Below, in pieces: positions 11,251 through 21,798 of a stretch of DNA of 64,000 bases. The position numbers and the translations under genes are program-made. Each line of letters starts with the position of its first letter. Positions within the stretch are counted from its first letter, which is position 1. Where the stretch lies: contig NW_002060948.1 of assembly GCF_000150275.1 (NCBI RefSeq), positions 5,374,241 through 5,438,240 of the forward strand, read 5' to 3'. The stretch is from Trichoplax adhaerens (taxonomy: Eukaryota > Placozoa > Uniplacotomia > Trichoplacea > Trichoplacidae). The notes beneath the pieces were generated by a model. That model was not told the DNA's origin and ran no database searches. It worked only from the letters and a program-made list of their open reading frames with translations.

Positions 11251-13104
11251 AAGACATGGCGGATTTCTTCTTCAAGACAAGGCGGCGTAGAAAAGTAGAA
11301 GGCTTATTGGAGGTTGTCGTCTACTAGACTATCAAAAGAGAGCCAAATAGAAATGCTGTGCTGATACTAAATACTGATCAGTGATGGCAGTAGTTTGTAT
11401 AAAGATTTGGTGGGTGGATTTTAGTAGCCTAACTTCCCATTGGTCCTGCATACTCATAGCCATAAATGGATTGATTCACGCCCTGGTCATATTCCTATAA
11501 CGCATCGACGCGCATAATACAGTAGACTATAGCCATAGGATTGCCATTAAAAAAATGGCGTGACATGGTTCGCAATTTTGGCATCTACTCAGATCGTCTC
11601 TACTCCATTATCCCCTAAAATACTCTAATAAGGATGATAGAATACTATTGCAGTGTTCCTATGCCACGTAGATCCGCCATTGCATTGCTATCGACTAGGA
11701 TAGACACTATAAGGTAAAAGATTTTACTAGCGAAATCGGCCAGAAAGTCGAAATGATCAATGGCGTGATTAGTTAGTCATGTTTCAGCCATTAAAATGGT
11801 CTCTACTCCATGATATCATCCATTTAAATACTAGTCAAAATACGAATAGAAATCCATGATAGGATGGTGGAGAAATAATAACTCATTCTATATTAAAAAC
11901 GAAAGTGTTATAAACGCTTCAGAAATGGAAATCTCCCTATTAAAGTTAGATATGCGCGTGCACGATTGTCGAGAATGCATGGTGGCGCAAATGGAGTTTG
12001 ATATCCAATATGAGATTAAAAAATACAGATAGATACTGATGTACGATTAATTAGAGGTCCTAGTCTGCCAGCCTTCAGCTACTGGTGTTCAATTTTTGAT
12101 TTCGAATTTAGTTATCCTATAAAGCACACAAGTTATCCACCTTTCAATATGGATGGGTTTGGCTTTTCTGTGCACTAAATAAATATTAGTTGTTCGTCGT
12201 CGACACTCTACCCTGGGTACAGTTTGCATCTCTAAATTTACAAATTTTAGCTATATAGAAGCATATATAGCATGACTAGGGTTGATGTATAGTTATTTAA
12301 TATATGGTGTTTGAAAATGGAATAAAGCAGAGCAAGCAATATAGCGTGTACCAAGGACTACTCAAGAACCTATCTTCTTCCTCCTTTCTTATTTCTACAT
12401 TCATGGTCATGATGTTAGAAAGAGGGAGAGAAAAGCATATTGTTAAGTAGCTTCGAAGATTAGATTAAGAAGAGCAACATAATATTAACTCGTATTGTCC
12501 AATAATCTATTCAATTGCAAGCAGAAGGAAGTCAATAAATACATATTGCTGAGTGAGTCTTTTATCGTACATAAGTTCAAGATGAAGTTTTACAGTAGGC
12601 TTACTCAGCTCGAGCTTGTAGTCAATAAATGGAGTGTAACTAATTATAGGCGCAACTTATCACGCAAATGGAAACTAGTAAAGTTCAATAATCATTGCCT
12701 ATACTATTTGAATCCAACTTTCTTTGCTATAGCATAATCACATCCTTCATCATGCTTAATGTGCAATTCTACCGCCTACTCTAAATGCTTCATTAATTGA
12801 ATTTAATCTATTTTACTAATAGTCAACGGTATCCTATACTTTAACTTGGGTATGATAATACTTTCTTTCAATCATGATTTAATGAACTTACAGCTTACTC
12901 ATAACATACTATTGAGCAAAACATTGAAATTAAATCAGCAACATGATCTAATTAATAGTATATGCCAACAAGGTCACTGCTAAATCAAACACGAGTCTCC
13001 ATTTGCTACTAACAGGTTGTTCTTTCAATGTGACTGTAGTATGATTTCACACAGAACTCGCCATGATAGATAATGCCACTTTCGTGCTTATGTATATACT
13101 GGCG
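11251..13104. other. Intergenic, no gene seen
   Basis: Short ORFs (for example 12495-12737) show no family motif, splice context or homology that I recognise. At 12354 a string CAAGGACTACTCAAG resembles the inverted-repeat end of the MITE-like element at 22295, but no matching right end is visible. Confidence 0.5.
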
Positions 13105-13719
13105 ATATTAGTTCGTATATCAGTCTAGTAAGACGATAGTTTATCGTAGTCATTTACTATAAGCCGTTTATTATCGCTAATGGTGATATTTTCCAGGATT
13201 CGTTAATACATAATATTAAATTCAACCTTCAATATCATAGCTCATAACTACAGTTTATTATACGCAAGAAAACGCGCTACCACAACAAGATCCCAAACAC
13301 TACATATCGTAACTTATAGTTATTAGTCTACCAATTTATTCATATCGAAATGTGGATAGCTATTGCTATAAATACTGACGATTAATGTACTTTACGAAAT
13401 GCGCATCTTAATATTATACCTTAATGTAGGCTAGTACTTGCTATCTATGAATAATTTAATTGCTCGTAAATGATTAAATGCACGTTGCACGGTATATTAC
13501 TCTTTCAACTGTTGGTAGAATATAATAAAAGGAGCTATACTTATTTGCTCGAGCAGAGTTCAACAATGAGAGATATTTAGATGTAAGACACGACTCTATT
13601 TCATATGATTTAATGTGATTTTAATGTGATTTTCCAAGTTTTTTATTGTGTATACTTCTATCTATCTATCTTGAGATGGAAGTAATTCAATATTTGTATT
13701 ACGATATCTAAGTGCTCCA

Positions 13720-14027
13720 TGTGATGGAAATTCGAATAATAGAAATGGCACACAGACTTAAACGGTAAAGCTTATTCTTACTGTTATGGATTTCGACGCG
13801 ACAATTAGTTTTTCCAAAACCTAACATTCTACTTATATGCGAACCTTTTTATATCTACTCTCATCTTTTCTAGCATATTATACTGTACTGTGCATGGCGA
13901 GCTATTTAAGAATATTTGTCATCATAGCGTTATTAATTGTATTACAATATATATACTTAATACAAGACTATGCTAAGAGCCATATTAGAGCAAATGATAT
14001 TTAGTCTACTTTAACGAATTTACGGCA
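13720..14027. mobile_element. Solo-LTR-like insertion (308 bp, TG...CA ends, 5 bp target duplication)
   Basis: In the duplicated WDR1 copy, a 308 bp block interrupts a sequence that is continuous in the parent (GTGCTCCAAATACC near 9048-9061). The block begins TGTGATGG, ends TTTACGGCA and is flanked by CTCCA on both sides, present once in the empty parental site. TG...CA ends with a 5 bp target duplication are the marks of an LTR retrotransposon solo LTR. No ORF is present. Short similarity between the ends (AAATTCG in inverse) means a DNA element is not fully excluded. Confidence 0.7.
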
Positions 14028-14037
14028 CTCCAAATAC

Positions 14038-14156
14038 CTCGCTATATCGGATTATAACATGATTTCCAATACAATATAAGAATCTTTTCCCTTAAGATCA
14101 CCACCAATCTGAACACTTCGTCTACGTTCTGTTCGAGGCAAAGCTGCAAAACAGTT
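14038..14156 (-). pseudogene. WDR1 exon pseudogene fragment
   Basis: This is a copy of WDR1 exon 9181-9062, 119 nt against 120. It keeps the acceptor, the start [11 protein letters not shown] and the donor. It has Gly-to-Arg and Pro-to-Leu changes, then a 1-nt deletion after GGDLKGK that shifts the frame and soon reaches TAA. The downstream exons are missing, so no functional product is expected. Confidence 0.9.
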
Positions 14157-15773
14157 CTCTAGGAAAGATTTATTGTATTAATTATTTTAATATTGTTTCA
14201 TTTTCAATTTTATCGCGATAATAACGACTATCAATTAATCCATAAATTAACGAGAATAACAGCAGATATCACCCATGTTTACTACGTCTACTGAGCTAAA
14301 CTTTAATTTCGAGTTGCCGAGGAATTTATTATACGTCAAATTTCACCCACAAAAGGTATTTCTACACGAATGTTTACAACATGAACTATGATCCTTGATT
14401 TCTTACAATGGAAAAATATTGTACCAGAAAAGCGATTTAGCTTCCAATTTTACAAAAATTTAAGAACAGTAAAATATGTTATCTGTCAGAACAAAAATAG
14501 TAGCAACTGCTGCAGTATGCATTCCATTTCTACAATATAAGGTTTGCATCAAAATTCGTAATATCTGGTGTTAGTATTGGTAGTTAACCTTACCAAGTTG
14601 CCAACAGATCCACCTAATTTGATACTCGATTAGTTTACGAATTCGTCAGGAACTAAAATCAAAACTATAATAGGGTACATTCTGCAGTACTTGTTATGTA
14701 CTATCATTATTATTTTCTAGCAACAAGCCTGAAGACAACTTGGTCACAATTCAAGAGATTACATGCTTGCAGTCTACCGTACCAGTGCTACAGTAGTTAA
14801 CTTATTATTTGAACCTTAATCCGAAAGTCTGTTCAGTTTGTTAACAACAATCAATTTATCGAGAAGTAAGTAACTATTAGCGTTGGATTAACTTAAAACT
14901 TAATATGATAGAGAAGATCATGGCTACTTCCTGACTCGTTTGAATAGCAACATAGTGTAAAGAACTTGGTCATAAATTCATAATTGAAGAAATTACAGAC
15001 GTGCCGCCAGCTGCACCGATACTACAATAAGTAATCAATCTGTCAAGATAAGTGGATAAAAATCGATGCTGGACTATTTTAAAAAATTATTAATATGATA
15101 GAATGGATCAACGTTGCCCCTTACTTGTTTGAAATTCAAGACATTTAGAGACAAGTTACTGACAATTTAATCCTAAGGTCAATTTTAAGGAATCAATCCG
15201 CCAAGGCAAGTCGATGAAATTTGACCTAGGATCTACTTAAAACTTAATATGATAGCGTAGATGATGGTTGTCTTGTTGGTTGTTTGATTAATTAGCATAA
15301 TTAGCAACATGCTCTAGAACAGCTTGCTCACAAGAGATTTTATGCCTGTTAGCCTACCTTACTAGGACTAAAGAATGGTAATGAATTGACCCCTAATCTT
15401 GAAGTTATTTCAATTACCTAACAAATCTATCCGTCAAGGCAAGTCGATAAAAATTGACGTTGGATCAGCTTTAAACTTAATATGATAAAGTAGATAGGTG
15501 TTTTCTCTTGGCGTGAATTTAAGGGATTATGCGCCTGCATCCTAATGTATAAGGATTGATGAATTATTTAACCTCTAATCCTGAGACTGATTCTGAGACG
15601 TTAATCCCTCAAGACAAGTAGATGAAATTAGATATTGGATCAATTTATAATTCAAGATGACAGAGTAGATCAACGTTGTCTCTTAGCTTGTTTGATTAGT
15701 GGCATGCTCACAATTGAAGAGACTTCACGCCTTCAGTCTACTTTGCTGAAGCTGCATCATGAAAATTTTCACA

Positions 15774-15941
15774 GGGGGGGGGGTGATTACCCCATACTTC
15801 TAATTTTGGTATATGGTAAGCGCATCCTTCCAATTGCTCTTTTTTCTACTGAAAACTCCCCCACACAATGTAGCACAGATTTAAGAATTACGGTAATTAA
15901 CGACAGGAATATTAATTTAGAACTTTTTTTAGGGGGGGGGG
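15774..15941. repeat. Pair of G10 homopolymers bounding a ~150 bp segment
   Basis: Ten consecutive G occur at 15774-15783 and again at 15932-15941 on the plus strand, inside the duplicated repeat array. The segment between them, with some flank (about 15750-15965), has no counterpart in the parental array and so looks inserted. A 118-codon ORF across it is probably chance, since its N-terminal part is array sequence. Confidence 0.6.
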
Positions 15942-16410
15942 CGCTTACTCAGTACTTTACGGTCATTAATTTATTTGACCAGCAATCTTGAAGTCGATAA
16001 AAATTGACATTAGATCCATTTCAAACTTAACACGATGGAGTCGATCGGTGTTGTCTCCTTGCTTGTTCGAATAGTTAGTAGTACACTTAGAGCTGAACTA
16101 ATCTCATGAGATTACACGCCTGTAGTCTACCGGACCAGGGACTGATAAATTAACCTTAATGAATTCTTTAGCCCCAAATCCTGAGGTCGATTAATGTTTA
16201 TCCGACAGACAGGTAGATGAAATTGGACGTTGAATCAACTTATAACTTAACAGGATAGCGTAGATCGACATTATCTCCTTGCTTGTTCAACTAGCAACAT
16301 GCTTGGAGACAACTTGCTCACAATTTAAGGTATTAGTACTATCTTAAATAACAAGACGTGGCAAATTTCTTCTTCTAAATGAAGCCGCGTAGAAAGAAGA
16401 AGGCGTATTT

Positions 16411-16735
16411 GTGGAGGAATAGAGGAAAGTTAGTTAGGAGCGGGGAACAATTTTTTGTTTAGTAGTCCCTGCTCTTCTCTTTGGGAAATAGACGAAAGTT
16501 GATTAGGAGTGGGGGCAACTCTTTGTTTAGTAGTCCTTTTCCTTCTCTTTGGGGATTACGGGAAAGTTGATTAGGAGTGGGGAGGGGGAGACAATTCTCT
16601 GTTTAGTAGTCGTTGTTCTTCTCTTTGGGAATGCGAGAGAGTTGATTAGGAGCATGGGACAATTTTTCGTTTAATAGTTCCCGTTCTCCTCTTTGAGGAA
16701 TAGGGGACAGTTGCTTAGGAGCGTGGCGGGATAAT
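16411..16735. repeat. Minisatellite, ~71-75 bp unit, about 4.5 copies
   Basis: The unit reads approximately GAAAGTTGATTAGGAGTGGG, CAATTCTTTGTTTAGTAGTC, then TTCTTCTCTTTGGGAATAG. Copies turn over near 16478, 16549, 16624 and 16700. It is more G-rich than its surroundings and lies at the outer edge of the duplicated block. Confidence 0.85.
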
Positions 16736-16739
16736 TTGG

Positions 16740-17360
16740 ATGTTTGGATCAAGAGCATTGAACAGACCCAGAATTTTTTACACTATATCATATACAAATA
16801 GGCGAAAACATGAGTCTATCGGCTAAATGAAGAGATAACTTTTAATGTATAAGTACGTACAATAACCACATCAGTAGTCGAATAAAGTATGAATTTTATT
16901 AGTAGCACGCTCTCCTAGATTTTATCCATAAATAGTAATCAGAATAGCAAGATAAAATGTCATAATCTAGTAGTATGCTACTGTACAATAATGGAATGTA
17001 AATCTTTACATGTATGTAGTAAAACTGACGGGTAAGTTTCCACCAATCTGAAAACAATCGAGAACTGCCAAATTATTTTTATCGCTGATATACTTTTCAT
17101 CTAACAAGTAAATTTTTGATGCTAAGGTCTAGTACTTGTGTAACTTCTTGCTAACTATGACCATGATGCTCTCCTTCAATATTGAATGAGGAGCCCATCA
17201 TCACAGTATCAAAATTAACTTTTTGACACATCGACATCACAAGGAATTACAAATGATGTCACCATATCATAAAATTTATAATAATTCTAGCCTGTTAACA
17301 AAATGAAACAGCTACAATTTAGTTGGTATAAGGTGTAGGTTAAACCGTTGAGTTGTCTGC
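16740..17360. other. Intergenic downstream of SELENOK
   Basis: No exon is seen. A long imperfect hairpin occurs near 17160-17206 (CATGATGCTCTCCTTC paired with GAATGAGGAGCCCATCATC), and a GACATCA/TGATGTC stem near 17225-17265. The role is unknown. Confidence 0.35.
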
Positions 17361-17436
17361 AACCTCGTAGTTTCATCAATCATAGTAGCCTCTTGACATT
17401 GAATGAGTTACCTGCTATGACATCATTACAAGAACA
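17361..17436 (-). promoter_or_regulatory. SECIS element of selenoprotein K
   Basis: On the minus strand, about 180 nt after the stop codon, the RNA can fold as a canonical SECIS. A lower helix pairs CUUGUA with UACGAG. The non-Watson-Crick quartet is UGAU/UGAU, with an unpaired A before the first UGAU. A 10 bp upper helix (GUCAUAGCAG with CUACUAUGAU) has one mismatch. An apical loop starts with AA exactly 13 nt after the UGA. This supports recoding of the in-frame UGA at 17625-17623. Confidence 0.85.
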
Positions 17437-17458
17437 AATAAAGGTTGCATTGAGGTGC

Positions 17459-17515
17459 TACCAAACTTTTCAGTTTGGTATTTAGCGCTTGCCAATAGTT
17501 AAATCAGCAAGCGCT
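17459..17515. repeat. Two adjacent perfect hairpins in the SELENOK 3'UTR
   Basis: On the minus strand TACCAAACT-GAAA-AGTTTGGTA (9 bp stem, GNRA-type tetraloop, 17459-17480) sits beside AGCGCTTGC...GCAAGCGCT (9 bp stem, 14 nt loop, 17484-17515). Both lie between the SELENOK stop and the SECIS, so they should be part of the transcript. Function unknown. Confidence 0.7.
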
Positions 17516-17613
17516 TTACCTATAAAAATGGAAAACACACCGTCAATCATGCCCATCCCAGTATCTAATGATTTCATCGATGATCAAGTAATATCAACTT
17601 AGGATTCTCATTT

Positions 17614-19010
17614 TTACCTTCCTCATCCGCCACCGCCACCAGCCATGGGAGGACTAGCTGGACCATCTATTGGTAGGAGTAGAACACATCAATGATTCTC
17701 ACTTCGAAATTAGTTTTATAGGCGTAAAATCACTTGCAAACTAATGTAAAACATACTTTGTCCTCCTGGATTAATTCTGCCAATCTTTTTCCGAGGCGGT
17801 CCCGGCGGTGGTCTATAAATGAACGATTATTTTAACTTTAGTTCTAGAAAATCTTTAACGGTCTAGTAGACAAGCGATTTTACAAGTATTATATAGAAAA
17901 GTACAGTAAGTTTAAGCTCTTGCAAATGGATAGTCGAATGTGAAGATAATTCAGTGATTTTAGTTTACATATTGAAATGGCCAAAGCATAACACGTAAAC
18001 GAGTTGTTTTAATTCTTAATATTATTAAATAGTCCATAAGGAATACAGTACAAAGTAAGTGATTCTACATTATGTTCAGTGGAAAAAGTAGAACAAAATT
18101 AAGCTGTAGCAATGGATGATCAAATGCAATGATAATCCAGTGACTTCAATGCACTTATGAATATAGTTAAACATAACATGTCAACAGTTATTTTGATATT
18201 GTAATACTAAATAGTCTATAAGGAATAACAGTACAGTAGTAAGTCATTCCATAGTGTAGAGCAGAGGAAATTAAATGAATACAAAGTTATCGTCCAATAT
18301 GAAGCTAATCCAATAATTAATTCTACTTTTGTGTCATTATCATTATAGAGCACGATGTGTCATGGCAAAGACGGACCTTTTATCTGGTCGGAAAGTCGGG
18401 GTTTCTTTCTTCTTGTCGTTATCAAGCTAATTGGAGAAATTGTAGTAGTATTAGTAAATAATTTTTATATCTATCATTCTTTCAAATAACGAAAAAGAAA
18501 GTACATAGGCTATATCACGATAACAATGAAAGAACTTACCAGAAGCATCGACTTAATGCTGTTGTAAAATAAGATAGAATAAAAAATTTTAGATTATTGT
18601 AATCAATAAGCCATTTCATGACAATGATGTTGTTATTCGTATTGCTGTAGTACTACAACATTACTAGGGAGAGTCTTTATGGTATGATATTACAAACAGT
18701 AGTTGATGTTTCTATAAGCATTCAACAATTAAACTAAATAGAGCTTGTATTGCAAGAAATGAGTATATAAGCCAAGTCTATTCTTTCCATATTATTTCAC
18801 TCTTAATACTTACAATAGCACCATGCACGCTACAAATGTTGTGAAGAAATTCTTTATAGAAGACAGCGTCCACGGGCTGTTTCCTTGAACGAGTTGACCT
18901 AAGTATATCAATAGCATCGTTAAGTCCAATGTAAAAACTTATCTAAGTATTTCTAGTTACTAAATTAGATATACACTTATGATGTAAACTCCTACGTATG
19001 CAATATCCAT
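17614..19010 (-). CDS. SELENOK: Selenoprotein K with in-frame UGA (selenocysteine)
   Basis: Six exons (19010-18977, 18898-18814, 18558-18540, 18426-18377, 17812-17757, 17666-17614) join in frame to 98 residues; human has 94. The exon of 18558-18540 is only 19 nt. Features in order: short lumenal start ending VYII-S-QLVQGNSPW, a membrane helix (IKNFFTTFVACMVLLF), a basic/Pro-rich tail (PPPGPPRKKIGRIN) and the end GPASPPMAGGGGG-U-GR-stop. The TGA at 17625-17623 is selenocysteine, followed by GGA AGG TAA, as in the family ending MAGG-U-GR. SELENOK is an ER membrane protein that partners DHHC6 palmitoylation and ER-associated degradation. The glycine run before Sec is longer than usual. The first exon is the least certain part; the SECIS downstream supports the rest. 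An automatic caller would truncate it at the UGA. Confidence 0.9.
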
Positions 19011-21798
19011 GTTGTCAATGTATTCTTACGTGCATCTAATCATATGCAATAAGAATTTGCGAATGAATGATGCGAAAGTTTATATTTAAAGACCCATCAC
19101 TCATTCTACTCTACTAGTCAATGCTAAAGGAAGTAGATGAAAAAGTGCTTCTTTTCTATAGCACCGTCCAAATCATATCACCATGATAGCGAATCGATAG
19201 CGAGATGAAACTCAACCTACTCATTTCTAGCTATAATTCTGTTTCTCATGTCTATCAAATATGTTACTCCTGTACAAATGGATTTTATACGATCATTATG
19301 GTTATCATTATTGCTATCCTTGTCGGGAAGATTTACGCGTATACTGTTTATCCATCCACAGGCCATTTCTGTTATGTGCGACCTGACTAGAGCGCTGAAT
19401 TGGTAGTCTAGTATAAGGTTGACTTTGTGCTTATCCTCCTATTAAGTTGAGTTATTATTTCAATGGATGGAAGAAACGGCTATGGTACCCAATTGAATCA
19501 GACTTGGTGTTTTTAATATTGCTAAAGCAAATGGTTTGGTCATTGGATATTACATGATATTTTTTAGCGTTGATTCTACGACAAAAATGTTGGATTCTAT
19601 TCATAAATTATCCTATGTATACATATACATACACACAAGTGGAGAGAATGATCATCTCGTAAAGGAAAAATGTGATGAAAGCCTATACAGATTACTAGTA
19701 GTGCACTTTACAGTAAGTTGGTGATTATTCTTTTCGCTACGACTATACAGATAGAATCGCAAGTGAGATATTTTCTAATGCATTCAGTGTAGATTCGCAG
19801 CAATATACTCGTCAAAATAATATTGAATTGATGTAGAATTTCAAGTCGATTCTCTGCTCATGATCTCATGATGAAATTTCCATACAACACATACTGTACA
19901 GGAAGAAGAATCCATAGTCCAGTATCAAGCCCATTATCCTACACGTCTACACTAGTGGAGAAAATAATCATCTACTAGATGGAATTGATACCAATTTGAA
20001 GTCGACATTCTTCTGATGATCAAGTTTCCTTACATCCTTTCCATGTCAACACACAAGATGAAGAGTAACTGTATATTGAGACTACGTGTATTCTTCTTGA
20101 TAATAGTCATGACTGTATAACGTCGAACTGGGGAAGAAACGGCTAACAAAAGATTTTACATTTTGTGAAGTTGGATGGGTATTTTTCTTGCTCCAATGCA
20201 TCACACTGACAGCTATCTTACCATTTTTGTCAATGTAAACCATGATGAGCCAAGGCTACGTCCAAGCTCTGTTAAAGTCCTACAACAGAAAACAGTGATG
20301 ATTCTATTAATTAACCCAACAAGTGCCTCTTCTCATCTATGCCATCAACACGCCGCCACTACACGATAGTATTCTGCTTAGTCATAACCGATGATTGCAA
20401 TGGATCTTACCCAAAATCTTCAAGGAAAAGGTCAAGATTTCTTAGTTTAATGTCTACTTTTTGGTCTTTCCAACAACCTTTTTTTACCTGGTAGAGACGA
20501 TGATGAGTTAATGGAGTTGATTCTAGACTCTCAACGCCTCCATCTTGATGACGATTTCAATGATGAACAGTTGACGTCACTAACCTAGTCCTCGAGCAGT
20601 AGCATGAGTACAGTGTCCAATACATCAGTTCGTGTGTAATATTGTTACTTTAAAAGAGTTGGCGAAATGGATTTCACTAAGGGGAAACCAGCATTACTAA
20701 GCAAAACAAATGGTTGATGCTATCGTCAGTATCAAAAGATGATCCAGTCTGCTATACTAAAGTGTACAAAGCGCACTACTGTACTGCACCATAGGCTACG
20801 ATTGTTCCACTAGTCCACTCTGTCTGGTCGTCTGATACCCGGTCCATCGGGCAATGGACAATTGGACAATTGGACATGCTGAGAATTGCTGATTTTGGCA
20901 CAGCCATTCATTAATATGTTCATCAATCATCTGTATTTGTAGTCCAAAGAGTTGGTAAATTGTACAACAGTGTGCCACAGGCTACTCAAGGTTGTTCCTC
21001 TTGTAGTAGGACTTGGTACTATGCTCAAGTAGAGTAGGAAGCATCGCCATTTTGCAATACTATACAGAAGACTACTTTCACCAGTATTGAATCAACACAA
21101 GCGATTTGTACAGTACTAGACTGGTCGAGAGCTCGTCCCTAATAATCACTATACTAGTAGAAGAAGACTTGGACACCCTCCGACAGACGGACTTCCCTTG
21201 CTTGTCGAAAAATGGCTACTTAGTATGGTTCTTTTGTGTCTGTTTCCTAAATCACTGGTACTAATTTCAAGAACATCGACACATCTTATAGAACTGCTTC
21301 TAAGCGTAGCTTAATAACCGATAATATGATTTAACGTAATATAACTTTATTTAGAATAAATCAGTCCGTTCAAAATCTACCATCTCCATACTTAAGTACT
21401 GCCATCATGATGGGTTTGGCACAATAGTGGAATAAGATGAGATCGATCATGTCTGTCCGTCCAAGCGGGAGTCTATCCTGGACAAGCATATTTGTAAACA
21501 AGTCAGTGAGAGGCTATGCGTTATAGTAGGATGCAATACAGTTCTACAATTCGATACAGAACAGTACTGTTACGAGTATTGAATCGGCACCACATTAAGT
21601 GGTCAGAAGCTCCACCAGCTTAAAACGAATGCAAGACGGGAAGAAGCTCTTGGAAATGAGGTAAAATTAATATTGGTAAGAGCTACAACATCAATTCTTA
21701 ACCGTGCTAGTCTGCAAATAGTGCAAGAAAATTCATTCCACTTCAATGATAGACAATTGATGTGCAGTATAGGAATTTGAATACTTTGATCGGATAGA
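19011..21798. other. Intergenic; weak internal repeats, no gene seen
   Basis: Short ORFs (19205-19390, 19536-19724, 20175-20369) lack motifs and splice support. A diverged segment around 19606-19675 (TTATCCTATGTATACAT then AGTGGAGAGAATGATCATC) recurs near 19934-19980, so the region is partly built of old repeats. Confidence 0.45.

Larger units (their letters stand above)
13105..16400. repeat. Segmental duplicate of the WDR1 locus with the gene body deleted
   Basis: 13105-13380 matches 5640-5940 (WDR1 3' flank). 13680-16400 matches about 9013-11300 (WDR1 exon, 5' flank, repeat array, ending with the GTGGCAAATTTCTTCTTC block that pairs with 11265). Order and orientation are kept, but exons 2-14 counted from that exon are absent, replaced by about 300 bp of unrelated sequence. 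This indicates an old duplication followed by an internal deletion. Confidence 0.85.

Noticed and set aside
12495-12737. 80-codon plus-strand ORF
   Set aside because: No start context, domain or exon neighbours; composition is that of AT-rich non-coding DNA.
15635-15991. 118-codon ORF across the G10 tracts
   Set aside because: Its N-terminal third is tandem-array sequence and the rest includes Gly runs from G homopolymers; there is no domain or splice support.
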